A stretch of DNA of 64,000 bases from positions 124,001 through 188,000 of the forward strand of contig CACIRD010000001.1 of assembly GCA_902588965.1 (NCBI GenBank), in the 5' to 3' direction. The notes under the pieces are model-generated. The model searched no databases and was not told the origin of the DNA. It saw nothing but the letters and a program-made list of their open reading frames with translations. Made by a program: the position numbers and the translations under genes. Position 1 is the stretch's first letter. Every line of letters starts with the position of its first letter. Shown piece after piece: positions 8,423-17,089 of this stretch. Origin of the DNA: an uncultured Pelagibacteraceae bacterium. GTDB taxonomy: Bacteria; Pseudomonadota; Alphaproteobacteria; Pelagibacterales; Pelagibacteraceae.

Positions 8423-9538
8423 ATGAAAAAAAAAGTATTATTTATTCAACCTTATTATTTTTATGGTGGACATTATTTTCAAGCGTTTAATCATTTAATC
8501 AAAAATTTATATAATTATAAAAACTATGATTTTATGGTTTCGATAAATAAAAAAATTAATAATAAAAGTTTTGAGAACGATTTTAAAAAAATAAATAAAT
8601 ATAAAAAAATTTATACCTTTAATTCTTCAAAAAATACAATGAGTGTTTTTAACGTTATAAAAGCATTTATTAAATGTATTTTTCTAAAAAAAAAAATTGA
8701 TATATTTTTTTACTATGAGGCAGATATTTTTGCATTAAGTTGTCTTTATTTTTTTTTCCCTTTTTTTTTCAAAAATAAAGAAACTATCGTTTATACATTT
8801 TATAGTTCAGCTTTTTTAAGAAGGAGAAGATCAGTAAATATAAATATTTTTTTCATCAGAAATTTTTTAAAGAAGAAAAGAGTTAAATTTTATTCAAGAT
8901 CTATTGAGCATAGAAATTCTTGGAGAAGAGCAATTCCTGGATGTGATAAAAAAATTAATATAATCCCAAGTTTAGACTATCCACCAGTCGAAATAAATAA
9001 AGTAAAAAAAATAAGAAATGGAAAACTTAAGTTTGGATCTGTTGGTCAAATAAGATTAGGAAAATCATTAGATTTTTTGAATGATTATTTTTTAAAAAAT
9101 AAAAAGTACGATTTTCTAATCCTTGGTGGTTATGCAGATAAAACTGCTGAAAAAAACTTAGGGTTTATAAATAGTAAATTTATAGAAAAGAAAAAATTTT
9201 TAGAGTTTGACTATATTATAAAGAAAAGCTCTAAATTAGATTATCTCGTATTATTATATGATGATTATCTTGATATAAATACTGAAGTAAGTTCGTTTTT
9301 CTTAGCAGTGAGATTAAGAACACCAATAATCTGTTTTCCGACAAATAATTGGTTACGCAAAGTATTTTCAAAATATAAATCTGGGATAATGATTAAATCT
9401 CTAAATGAATTTAAAAACTTTCCTAGCAGAAATTCAAAAATTTATAAAAAATATATTGGTTCTCTTAAAAGATATGAGAGAGATTTTTTTGACACAAAGA
9501 AAAATGAAAAAAATTTTTATAATTTGATTTCAAAATAA
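8423..9538 (+). CDS. Putative GT-B type glycosyltransferase
   Basis: 371 residues, rich in Lys, Phe and Asn. The N-terminal half starts KKVLFIQPYYFYGGHYFQAF, a Rossmann-like beginning with a glycine loop common in family 4 glycosyltransferases. The second half has a strand-turn LKFGSVGQIRLGKSLDFL near 207 and the late segment FFLAVRLRTPIICFP, matching the nucleotide-sugar half, where family 4 enzymes have E-x7-E; here the acidic pair is not clear. Donor and acceptor are unknown. It begins a group of glycosyl genes (8423-11976) probably acting on lipopolysaccharide or another surface glycan. Confidence 0.55.
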   Translation: MKKKVLFIQPYYFYGGHYFQAFNHLIKNLYNYKNYDFMVSINKKINNKSFENDFKKINKYKKIYTFNSSKNTMSVFNVIKAFIKCIFLKKKIDIFFYYEADIFALSCLYFFFPFFFKNKETIVYTFYSSAFLRRRRSVNINIFFIRNFLKKKRVKFYSRSIEHRNSWRRAIPGCDKKINIIPSLDYPPVEINKVKKIRNGKLKFGSVGQIRLGKSLDFLNDYFLKNKKYDFLILGGYADKTAEKNLGFINSKFIEKKKFLEFDYIIKKSSKLDYLVLLYDDYLDINTEVSSFFLAVRLRTPIICFPTNNWLRKVFSKYKSGIMIKSLNEFKNFPSRNSKIYKKYIGSLKRYERDFFDTKKNEKNFYNLISK

Positions 9539-9540
9539 TT

Positions 9541-9933
9541 TTACTTATATTTTGTGTAGTTTTTTATTTCCTTAATTTTTGAACCTGTAAGATTATTTAT
9601 TTCTAGTTTTATTTTAGCCCTATCATCGTTTAAGAAATGCACATCTCTTGAAAGTTTTACGAAGATATCTCCAAAATCTTGGTTCTTTTCACACATTCTT
9701 TTTTCATCCTCGATATCCCAAAGCTTACTATTAACATTTTTTAAAGCTACAAATAACTCATCTAACTTTGAATTTGATTTAATTTTTTGATTAAGTTGAT
9801 CGCTTAATACTTTATACTCATCTTCAATAAATCTAAGATTATCTTTATCTTTTATTTTATCTTTTTTAATTTCTAAAATAGAAATTTTATCAAAAAGTTC
9901 ACCAACCGATATTTCAACTAGAATTTTATTCAT
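9541..9933 (-). CDS. DUF6165-like protein, coiled coil
   Basis: 130 residues. The opening ILVEISVGELFDKISILEIKKDKI is the hallmark of the DUF6165 family as I recall it, and the rest is charged helix with heptad-like leucines. No catalytic motif is seen. Members sit beside lipopolysaccharide glycosyltransferases, as here, so a structural or regulatory role in glycan assembly is possible. It converges on the preceding gene with only 2 bp between the stop codons and is 33 bp from the divergent heptosyltransferase-like gene. Confidence 0.65.
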   Translation of the reverse strand: MNKILVEISVGELFDKISILEIKKDKIKDKDNLRFIEDEYKVLSDQLNQKIKSNSKLDELFVALKNVNSKLWDIEDEKRMCEKNQDFGDIFVKLSRDVHFLNDDRAKIKLEINNLTGSKIKEIKNYTKYK

Positions 9934-9966
9934 TTAAAAAATATATTATGTTAAGTTGTTAAAAAT

Positions 9967-10899
9967 ATGTCTAATATTTTAATTATTAAACATGGATCAT
10001 TGGGTGATATAGCGCAAGCTAGTGGTGCAATTCAAGATATTTATGAAAATCATAAAGGCGATAGTATATTCTTACTAACTACAAATCCCTATTTTGAATT
10101 ATTTAAAAAAAACCCCTATATAACTGAGGTTATATTAGACAAAAGACTTTCTAGATTTAATTTTTTTTATCTTTTCTCATTAATGAACCAAATAAAGAAA
10201 TTTAATTTTGAAAAAGTTTATGATCTACAAAATTCTTCGAGAACATTTTTTTATAAGAAAATATTATTTCCAAATTCAAACCTTAATAAATGGTCTTCTT
10301 CAGAAACTACTTTGCCAAACAATGTATTAAAGGCTGAATTTGATAAAAAACCAGTGCTGGAAAGATTTGATCATCAGTTGAAATCATCAGGTCTTAAAAC
10401 TATAAATACTACTAAACCAGATTTTTCTTGGAGTTGTGAAGACATAAGCCAATTGATTTCAGAATATGAATTAAAAAAGTATATTATTTTATTTCCATTT
10501 TGTTCTTCTCATTTATCTGTAAAAAAGTGGCCATACTTTAATGAGTTAATAAAAATTTTTAAAAGTAAATATAAGGATGATTATAAAATATTAGTTGCAC
10601 CTGGTCCCAATGAAATTAATGATGCAAAAAACATTGACGCATTATGTATTTTAAATAAAACTAAACCAATAAATATTTCTCAATTGTCATCATTGATTAA
10701 GAATAGTTCATTTGTTATAGCAAATGATACGGGACCAGCGCATATTTCTGCACATCTTAATGTAAAAGGTATTACATTATTTGGCTCCCATACGACAGCA
10801 CACAAAGTAAGTATAGAAAGGGAGAACTTTAAAGCTATACAAGTTGAAGATTTAAAAAAACTAAGTGCTGAAAAAGTTTTGGAGAAAATTATTTTATAA
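9967..10899 (+). CDS. Glycosyltransferase family 9 (heptosyltransferase-like)
   Basis: 310 residues, GT-B fold. ILIIKHGSLGDIAQASGAI at the start is the family 9 loop with the catalytic-region Gly-Asp, and the C-terminal half carries FPFCSSHLSVKKWPYFNEL (the KRWP motif) and VIANDTGPAHISAHL (the nucleotide-sugar motif NDTGPMH). Members transfer ADP-heptose to the lipopolysaccharide inner core. It may use another donor here, because no heptose synthesis genes are in view. Its last six bases overlap the end of the convergent glycosyltransferase. Confidence 0.8.
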   Translation: MSNILIIKHGSLGDIAQASGAIQDIYENHKGDSIFLLTTNPYFELFKKNPYITEVILDKRLSRFNFFYLFSLMNQIKKFNFEKVYDLQNSSRTFFYKKILFPNSNLNKWSSSETTLPNNVLKAEFDKKPVLERFDHQLKSSGLKTINTTKPDFSWSCEDISQLISEYELKKYIILFPFCSSHLSVKKWPYFNELIKIFKSKYKDDYKILVAPGPNEINDAKNIDALCILNKTKPINISQLSSLIKNSSFVIANDTGPAHISAHLNVKGITLFGSHTTAHKVSIERENFKAIQVEDLKKLSAEKVLEKIIL

Positions 10900-11976
10900 A
10901 ATTTTTTTATAATTAAGAATTATTTTACTCCATAAAAATTTTTCAGAAAATTCCTTGGCTGCTTTTCCAAAATCTTTATATTTGTGATTTTTAAGAAGTT
11001 CATCGATAGCGGAATATATATCTTCAAGATTATTACCATCAACTATTAATCCTGTCTTTTCGTGAACTATCGCATCAGAAGCACCACCATCTTTGCCACC
11101 TATTGAAGGAATACCATGCTGCGCAGCTTCAATAAAAGAGATACCAAAACCTTCAACTGATTTATTATAAATAACAGACGGCATAATAAAAATGTTAGAT
11201 TTTGAAATTAGAGCATTTTTAAGATCATTTGATATATTTTTTAAAAATACAACTTGATTTTCCAAATTTAATTGCGATACAAGTTTTTTTAAATTTTCTT
11301 CTTCTTCGCCAATTCCAATACAGAGATAAATAATATTCGGGTACAGTTCTTTTAAATTTCTAACAGCCATAATTACTTTTTCATGGTTCTTTCTTTTGTC
11401 AAACCTTGAAACAGTTATTAATCTACTAGTTTTTCCTTTAAATAAATTTTCAGCTTCTTCAATTAAGGATTTTGATATATTTTTTACTGGATCTATTCCT
11501 GGATTAATTACAATTATTTTATTTTCATTTACACCATTTTTTATCGCTAAATTTTTCGTGAAATTAGAATTAGATACGACAAAGTCTACATTGTTTAAAA
11601 CATTTAGAACTCTTCTATTTAAAAATGAACCTTTTTTGTGATTTATTTCTTTAGAATGTATTAAACAAATTTTTTTTTTGTTAGATTTAATACTTTCTAA
11701 ACTTTTCCAGTGGTCTCCAAATATACAATTAATATTTTTATTTTTCTTTATATAGTCATTAACAAGAAAACTTTTTCTATATTTTCTAATTAATTTTGGA
11801 CCACTTACTCGTTCAATTGAAAAACCAACTTTTCTATCAAATTCATTACTATTATTATGATAATCTGCAAATACTTTAACCATATCTATTTTTGCGAGTG
11901 ATTTTGTTAGTCCCCACATAAGACTTTGCATACCACCAATCTCTGGTGGAAAATTTCTAGTGATAATTAAATACAT
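10894..11976 (-). CDS. Glycosyltransferase family 4
   Basis: 360 residues. The start MYLIITRNFPPEIGGMQSLMWGL is the acceptor-side glycine-rich loop of family 4. The C-terminal domain has LITVSRFDKRKNHEKVI with the Arg-Lys pair that binds nucleotide phosphate, and EGFGISFIEAAQHGIPSIGG, the E-x7-E motif of retaining transferases. The donor is an activated sugar and the acceptor probably a lipid-linked glycan at the cytoplasmic membrane face. The stop overlaps that of the convergent heptosyltransferase-like gene (TTATAA), and the thioredoxin-like gene lies 3 bp upstream on the same strand. Confidence 0.85.
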   Translation of the reverse strand: MYLIITRNFPPEIGGMQSLMWGLTKSLAKIDMVKVFADYHNNSNEFDRKVGFSIERVSGPKLIRKYRKSFLVNDYIKKNKNINCIFGDHWKSLESIKSNKKKICLIHSKEINHKKGSFLNRRVLNVLNNVDFVVSNSNFTKNLAIKNGVNENKIIVINPGIDPVKNISKSLIEEAENLFKGKTSRLITVSRFDKRKNHEKVIMAVRNLKELYPNIIYLCIGIGEEEENLKKLVSQLNLENQVVFLKNISNDLKNALISKSNIFIMPSVIYNKSVEGFGISFIEAAQHGIPSIGGKDGGASDAIVHEKTGLIVDGNNLEDIYSAIDELLKNHKYKDFGKAAKEFSEKFLWSKIILNYKKIL

Positions 11977-11979
11977 TTA

Positions 11980-12534
11980 TTAATTTATCCACTTTATATT
12001 ACATCCCATACTAGGAATTTGTTTTTTTGGACCTTTACCAGTTTCAGAAATCATTTTTAGTGCTTGCAAAAGATCACTTTCCCCAGATCCTGAAGGTTTA
12101 AGATTTTTTAGCTCTCTAATTCTTCCCCTGTACTGAAGTTCTAAATTATTATTATAACCAAAAAAATCTGGTGTACAGACGGCATCATAAACTTTTGCTA
12201 CTTTTTGATTTTCATCATGAAGATAAGGAAAATTAAAATTATGATTTTTAGAAAATTTAACCATATTATCAAACGAATCTTCTGGATAATTTATCACGTC
12301 GTTAGAGCAAATTGCAGCTGCCTTTATTCCATAATTTTCTAACTTTTTACAATCAGAAACTAATTCATCAATAATTGCTTTTACATAAGGACAATGATTA
12401 CAGATGAACATTATTAAAGTTCCTTTTTCTCCTTTTATATCATCTATGCCTAAAATCTTGTTGTCTATAGATTTGAGTTTAAATTTTTCAGCTTTTTTAT
12501 TAAAATCACATATTGGTGTTTTTGTAAGCGTCAT
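11980..12534 (-). CDS. Thioredoxin-family protein (peroxiredoxin/redoxin-like)
   Basis: 184 residues, thioredoxin fold, no signal peptide. FICNHCPYVKAI (about 44-55) has the Cys-x-x-Cys-Pro arrangement typical of the CNHCPYVK group, VCTPDFFGYN carries the cis-proline region, and the C-terminal SMGCNIKWIN holds another conserved Cys. Members are cytoplasmic redoxins annotated AhpC/TSA-like; the electron partner is unknown. It is 3 bp upstream of the family 4 glycosyltransferase and only 20 bp from the divergent gamma carbonic anhydrase-like gene. Confidence 0.8.
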   Translation of the reverse strand: MTLTKTPICDFNKKAEKFKLKSIDNKILGIDDIKGEKGTLIMFICNHCPYVKAIIDELVSDCKKLENYGIKAAAICSNDVINYPEDSFDNMVKFSKNHNFNFPYLHDENQKVAKVYDAVCTPDFFGYNNNLELQYRGRIRELKNLKPSGSGESDLLQALKMISETGKGPKKQIPSMGCNIKWIN

Positions 12535-12554
12535 GTTAAAATAATATATAAATT

Positions 12555-13067
12555 ATGTTTTATGATTTAAAAGATAAAAAACCAAAAAACTCTGGCGAAA
12601 ATTGGGTAGCTCCAAATGCTGTTATAATTGGAGATGTTACTTTAGAAAAAAATTCAAGTATTTGGTTTAATGCAACTCTCAGAGGAGATATAGAGAACAT
12701 TTATGTTGGAGCAGGTTCTAACGTTCAAGATAGTAGTGTTCTGCACACTGATCCAGGTTATCCACTTAAAATTGGTAAAAATGTAACAGTTGGACATTTG
12801 GTTATGCTTCATGGTTGTACGATCAGTGACAACAGTTTGATTGGAATCGGAGCAGTAATATTAAATAATGCAAAAATTGGAAAGAATTGTATTATTGGAG
12901 CTAAAGCATTAATAACTGAAAACAAGGAAATTCCAGATAATTCTCTTGTTGTGGGAGCGCCAGGTAAAATTATAAGACAAGTAACTAAAGAAGAAGTAGA
13001 AGCTATTAAGCAAAATGCAATAAGGTATCAGAATAATTGGAAAAAGTATTCTAAATCTATTTTTTAA
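12555..13067 (+). CDS. Gamma carbonic anhydrase family protein (YrdA/PaaY-like)
   Basis: 170 residues, left-handed beta-helix of hexapeptide repeats ending in a C-terminal helix. SIWFNATLRGDIENIYVGAGSNVQDSSVLHTDPGYPLKIG and VGHLVMLHGCTI contain the Arg-Gly-Asp, Gln-Asp and histidine ligand positions of the family (His-72, His-94 and His-99 regions). It may hydrate CO2 or act as a zinc hydrolase/acyltransferase; many YrdA-like members have no measured anhydrase activity. It is 1 bp before the tautomerase gene. Confidence 0.85.
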   Translation: MFYDLKDKKPKNSGENWVAPNAVIIGDVTLEKNSSIWFNATLRGDIENIYVGAGSNVQDSSVLHTDPGYPLKIGKNVTVGHLVMLHGCTISDNSLIGIGAVILNNAKIGKNCIIGAKALITENKEIPDNSLVVGAPGKIIRQVTKEEVEAIKQNAIRYQNNWKKYSKSIF

Positions 13068-13068
13068 T

Positions 13069-13509
13069 ATGCCAACTTATACAGTTACTAATTCAAATTT
13101 TAATTTAACTTCAAAAGAACAAAAAAAAATAGCTGAAGGAATAACTAAAATTCATAATATTGTGACGGGAGCAAATACATATTTTGCCCAAGTTATCTTC
13201 AACAAAACAAAAAAAAACAATCATTTTATGGGTGGAAAGAAAGTTAAAGAACCATCATTATTTTTACTTGGTCAAATTAGGGCGGGGAGACCAAAAGAAA
13301 CAAAAGATAAATTAATTTCTGAATTAAAAGATATTTTAGTACAAAATTCTGAACTGGATGAAACACAAGTTTGGGTTTATATAATTGATTTGCCACCATC
13401 GCAGATGATTGAATATGGCGCAGTACTTCCCGATTCAGGTAAAGAAAAAGAATGGTTTTCTAACTTGTCACAAAAACTAAGAAAAAAACTTTCTGCGTTA
13501 GAAAAGTAA
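13069..13509 (+). CDS. Tautomerase superfamily protein, cis-CaaD-like
   Basis: 146 residues beginning Met-Pro, so removal of Met exposes the catalytic N-terminal proline. Counting from that proline, every residue known to be catalytic in cis-3-chloroacrylic acid dehalogenase is present: Pro1, His28, Arg70, Arg73, Tyr103 and Glu114. The length is near that of cis-CaaD (about 149) and the segment IEYGAVLP...EKEWFSNL is also like it. Such enzymes add water to haloacrylates or acetylenic acids; homologues with all six residues, such as Cg10062, can prefer propiolate-type substrates. The natural substrate here is unknown. It is one operon with the gamma carbonic anhydrase-like gene. Confidence 0.8.
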   Translation: MPTYTVTNSNFNLTSKEQKKIAEGITKIHNIVTGANTYFAQVIFNKTKKNNHFMGGKKVKEPSLFLLGQIRAGRPKETKDKLISELKDILVQNSELDETQVWVYIIDLPPSQMIEYGAVLPDSGKEKEWFSNLSQKLRKKLSALEK

Positions 13510-13521
13510 AAAAAATTAATT

Positions 13522-14331
13522 ATGGAAAATCAAGATTTAAAAAAAATTGCTGAGAATTATAAATCTGACAAAATAGAACATGGATATATTGAAATCTATG
13601 AAAATTACTTTCAAGAATTAAGAGAAAATAATTTAACAATACTTGAACTAGGTGTGGCAGATGGGAAATCACTATTAACTTGGTCAGATTATTTTAAAAA
13701 TTCTAAAATAGTTGGAATAGACATACATAAGATAAACTTAGAAGAAAAAAATCTTAACAAAGATAATATCGAAGTACATGAAGGATCTCAAAGTGATGAA
13801 AATTTTATTAGCGAAATAATTAAAAAATATAAAGAATTTGATATAATTATTGATGATGGGAGCCATTTGTCTAAAGATGTTAAAAAAAGTTTTGAACTTC
13901 TGTTTCCATCACTAAAAGAGAATGGACTTTATATTGTTGAAGATATTCAAACAAGCTATAACCACTTTTTTGGTGGAAATCCTTTTGACTTAAAATATTC
14001 AAATTCTCATATGAACTTTTTTAAGCATTTAACTGATAGTATAAATTATCAAGAAATAGCTAATCCTTTTTATACTAAAAAGAAATATGACTCTAAAATA
14101 TTAAATATTTCTTTTTACCATAACATTGTTTTTCTTAAAAAAGGTAAAAATGACAGATTAAGTAAAGAGGTTATTAATCATTCATATGAGAATATGAAAT
14201 ATAAAGAAAAAACAAACAGATCTGGAAATACCCTTAGATACTACTTAAAATATAAAATTTTATATAAATCTTATACTTTGTTTTTGTTTTTATTTAATTT
14301 AATAAAAAGAATAATTTTACTTAGATTTTGA
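13522..14331 (+). CDS. Class I SAM-dependent methyltransferase (MycE/CmcI-like)
   Basis: 269 residues. ILELGVADGKSLLTWSDYF near 41-59 is the AdoMet-binding glycine motif, VGIDIH the acidic loop, and DIIIDDGSH (about 112-120) the metal-binding Asp-Asp of macrolide or sugar O-methyltransferases related to cephalosporin hydroxylase CmcI. IVEDIQTSY follows. The last 40 residues are basic then hydrophobic and may bind membrane. A role in methylating a sugar of a surface glycan fits the family and nearby glycosyltransferases, but is inference. Confidence 0.7.
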   Translation: MENQDLKKIAENYKSDKIEHGYIEIYENYFQELRENNLTILELGVADGKSLLTWSDYFKNSKIVGIDIHKINLEEKNLNKDNIEVHEGSQSDENFISEIIKKYKEFDIIIDDGSHLSKDVKKSFELLFPSLKENGLYIVEDIQTSYNHFFGGNPFDLKYSNSHMNFFKHLTDSINYQEIANPFYTKKKYDSKILNISFYHNIVFLKKGKNDRLSKEVINHSYENMKYKEKTNRSGNTLRYYLKYKILYKSYTLFLFLFNLIKRIILLRF

Positions 14332-14352
14332 TCATAAAAAGCTCAAACTTAA

Positions 14353-14952
14353 CTAAGGAACTAACCAAAAACTTTTATTAGTTTCCAAATCAAATTTAGC
14401 CCTACGATGTCCTTTAGCTGCAAGATACAACCATTCAAAAGATTTAATTTTACATTTAACCACTGTAAAGTTTCTATAACCCTCTTCACTTTGCTCCATT
14501 GTGTAATCAAAATCTTCCAACTTTGATATCATTCCAGATGTTGGGTCATCAGAGATCGTTCCTGGCGCACTATCAGTTAAATAACATCTTCTACTAATAT
14601 GTTGAGTTTTCTTCCATGATTCTTGGGATATTTTATTTTGGTTATTTATTTGACATTCTACTTTTACTCTTAATTGGATCTTTTCCTCTTTATCATAAAA
14701 AACTAAAGAGGCATTTTTATTTTTTTTAAGTATATCTACTTTTGGAGATCTTAAATCAGTATGAAATTGTAATAGATTATTTTTTCTGTCTGCTTTACGC
14801 AAAACAACTATTCTACCATCCATTTCATCTTGGTGAGCGCAGATAAAAACAGGAATTCTAAATGGTGAGCCTCTGTTAGTTACAGCGTCATCCAACATAG
14901 ACCAATACTTGTTTTGAATTTCTCCCAAGTCTTCATAGTATGCTGGCTGCAT
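14353..14952 (-). CDS. Pyridoxamine 5'-phosphate oxidase-like flavoprotein
   Basis: 199 residues of the split-barrel FMN fold. MDGRIVVLRKADRKNNLLQFHTDLRSPKVDIL (about 45-76) resembles the FMN-binding part of PNPOx proteins (VVLR, TD-RSPKV), and the C-terminal FEWLYLAAKGHRRAKFDLE resembles the substrate-side segment. The PNPOx C-terminal Arg-x-Arg dimer motif is not obvious, so the vitamin B6 role is not certain; it could be another FMN reductase. Start chosen at the first ATG, 3 bp after the hydroxyacid dehydrogenase. Confidence 0.72.
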   Translation of the reverse strand: MQPAYYEDLGEIQNKYWSMLDDAVTNRGSPFRIPVFICAHQDEMDGRIVVLRKADRKNNLLQFHTDLRSPKVDILKKNKNASLVFYDKEEKIQLRVKVECQINNQNKISQESWKKTQHISRRCYLTDSAPGTISDDPTSGMISKLEDFDYTMEQSEEGYRNFTVVKCKIKSFEWLYLAAKGHRRAKFDLETNKSFWLVP

Positions 14953-14955
14953 ACG

Positions 14956-15825
14956 TCACTTTCTAAATCTTTTAATTAAACTTGATGTGTCCCAACGGTT
15001 ACCACCCATTCCTTGTACTTCTTCATAATATTTATCAACTAGTTCGGTCACCGGTAATAATGAGCCATTATTCTTAGCCTCTTCCATTGCAATTTTTAGA
15101 TCCTTTCTCATCCAATCGACTGCAAAACCAAAATCAAACTTATCGTCAATCATTGTTTTATATCTATTTTCCATTTGCCACGACTGAGCTGCACCTTTTG
15201 AAATAACTTCAATTACATCTTCCATGTTTAACCCAGCTTTCATTCCAAAATTAATAGCTTCAGATAAACCTTGAACTAAACCGGCAATACAAATTTGATT
15301 AACCATCTTAGCAAGCTGACCACTTCCAGCTTTACCAAGTAATTTCATTTTTTTACTATAACAATCAATTTTATCTTTTGCTTTATCAAAGTCTGTCTGA
15401 TCTCCACCAACCATAACAGTGAGTGCTCCATTTTCTGCACCAGCTTGTCCACCTGATACTGGAGCATCTAAAGCACCAAATCCATTTTTCTTCGCATGCC
15501 CATATATTTCTCTTGCAATTGTTGCTGATGCGGTTGTGTTATCAATGTAAACTGAGCCTTTTTTAATTGTTTTGAACACACCCTTGTCACCAAACGTAAC
15601 TTCTCTTAAATCATTATCATTTCCTACACAGGTAAAAATGTATTCGGCATCCATTGCAGCATCTGCAGGTGTTTCGGCCATTTTGCCTTTAAATTCACTA
15701 ACCCACTTTTCTGCTTTTGATTTTGTACGATTAAAAACAGTTACATTATGGCCACCTTTTGATATATATCCTGCCATTGGATAACCCATTACACCAAGAC
15801 CTATGAAAGCAACATTACAACTCAT
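14956..15825 (-). CDS. NAD(P)-dependent beta-hydroxyacid dehydrogenase (3-hydroxyisobutyrate dehydrogenase-like)
   Basis: 289 residues. The N-terminal Rossmann domain starts NVAFIGLGVMGYPMAG (GxGxxG) with FNRTKSK after the second strand, where Arg suggests NADP(H). DAPVSGGQAGAENGALTVMVGG (about 119-140) is the substrate signature, and GQLAKMVNQ contains the catalytic Lys. Members oxidise 3-hydroxyisobutyrate, tartronate semialdehyde or related acids; glyoxylate/succinic semialdehyde reductase is also possible. The ATG is only 11 bp from the divergent MFS gene. Confidence 0.82.
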   Translation of the reverse strand: MSCNVAFIGLGVMGYPMAGYISKGGHNVTVFNRTKSKAEKWVSEFKGKMAETPADAAMDAEYIFTCVGNDNDLREVTFGDKGVFKTIKKGSVYIDNTTASATIAREIYGHAKKNGFGALDAPVSGGQAGAENGALTVMVGGDQTDFDKAKDKIDCYSKKMKLLGKAGSGQLAKMVNQICIAGLVQGLSEAINFGMKAGLNMEDVIEVISKGAAQSWQMENRYKTMIDDKFDFGFAVDWMRKDLKIAMEEAKNNGSLLPVTELVDKYYEEVQGMGGNRWDTSSLIKRFRK

Positions 15826-15836
15826 AATTTTATAAT

Positions 15837-17048
15837 ATGTTTAAAAGCTTAAGTTTAAAAGTAATTATATTTGGATTTATCTTTACATTTTTTTCTAGTT
15901 TTGGACAGAGTTTTTTTCTTGGGCTGTTTAATTCTAGCATTCGTGATGCACTTTCTATTACACATGGACAATTTGGCTCAATCTACGCTTCTGCAACTCT
16001 TTTAAGCAGTTTTATTTTAATTTGGGTTGGAAAAAAAATTGATGATATTAATATTTTAAAATTTGCTTTCTTTGTAATTATTTTATTGTCAATTTCTTGT
16101 TTTAACTTTTCAAAAATTTCATCAGTTGTCACTTTATTTGTTGCTATTTTTCTTATGAGATTTTCTGGCCAAGGAATGATGTCCCATACGGCAACAACTA
16201 CGATCTCTAGATATTTTACAAAATCTAGAGGTAAGGCTTTAAGCACAGGATGGTTTGGACTATCTACTGCAGAGTTTATATTACCAGTATTAATAGTTTA
16301 TCTTTTAACTATTTATGATTGGAGAAATATTTGGATATACATATCTATTTTAATTATAATATCGTTACCACTTACATCATTTTTGTTAATTAGAAATCTT
16401 AATTTTGACTCAAGGGAACTTGATAATGAAAGTTCGAGCAAAGAAAATATTAAAAATTGGAAAAGAAAAGACGTTTTAAGAGATTACCGATTTTATATTT
16501 TGTGTGCAAATATGCTTGCTATGCCATGGATAGCAACAGGTACATTTGTTTACCAATCTTTTATTTTAACATCTAAAGGTTGGGGGCCCTATATTATAGC
16601 GCAATCTTTTATGGTTTATTCAATTTTATCTGTAGCGACTCTTTTTATTGCGGGATTTCTTATAGATAAATTTACAAGTAGAAAAATATTAATTTATATG
16701 AATATTCCATTATTATTATCTATTTTTATAATAATTTTCTTTAATCATCCGCTTACATCATTTGTGTTTCTGGGTTTAATAGGTATTACCAATGGTTTGG
16801 CAAACGTTCTAGGATCATCTACCTGGGCTGAAATTTATGGAGTAAAATATATTGGTTCAATTAAAGCTCTAACCACTGCCTTAATGGTTTTTGCAACAGC
16901 ATTTGGAACAGCTTTATTTGGCTTTTTAATTGATAGAGGGTTTTCAATAGAGGAAATAGCAATCGTATCAGGGTCATACATTTTAATTGCTTTCATAATG
17001 CTATTTTTAATTAGAACCAAACTAAATCCTACTAAAATTCAAGTATAA
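15837..17048 (+). CDS. Major facilitator superfamily transporter
   Basis: 403 residues, twelve predicted membrane segments in two halves with a charged loop near 190-215 (ELDNESSSKENIKNWKRKD). RFSGQGMMSHTATTTISRYFTKSRGKALSTGW (about 104-135) has the family 4-like G-x-G and RGKA pattern after the second loop. It resembles oxalate/formate antiporter-type or monocarboxylate carriers. Substrate is unknown. It is divergent from the hydroxyacid dehydrogenase with an 11 bp gap, so both promoters must lie partly inside coding DNA. Confidence 0.8.
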   Translation: MFKSLSLKVIIFGFIFTFFSSFGQSFFLGLFNSSIRDALSITHGQFGSIYASATLLSSFILIWVGKKIDDINILKFAFFVIILLSISCFNFSKISSVVTLFVAIFLMRFSGQGMMSHTATTTISRYFTKSRGKALSTGWFGLSTAEFILPVLIVYLLTIYDWRNIWIYISILIIISLPLTSFLLIRNLNFDSRELDNESSSKENIKNWKRKDVLRDYRFYILCANMLAMPWIATGTFVYQSFILTSKGWGPYIIAQSFMVYSILSVATLFIAGFLIDKFTSRKILIYMNIPLLLSIFIIIFFNHPLTSFVFLGLIGITNGLANVLGSSTWAEIYGVKYIGSIKALTTALMVFATAFGTALFGFLIDRGFSIEEIAIVSGSYILIAFIMLFLIRTKLNPTKIQV

Positions 17049-17054
17049 AATAGC

Positions 17055-17081
17055 TTGATTTATTTTAATCATAAGTATAAA
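17055..17081 (+). promoter_or_regulatory. Candidate sigma-70 promoter for rpoZ
   Basis: TTGATT (17055-17060) and TATAAA (17076-17081) with a 15-bp spacer sit in the 41-bp gap before rpoZ. If used, transcription would begin almost at the ATG at 17090, giving a very short or leaderless mRNA. Confidence 0.4.
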
Positions 17082-17089
17082 TACCTCGC

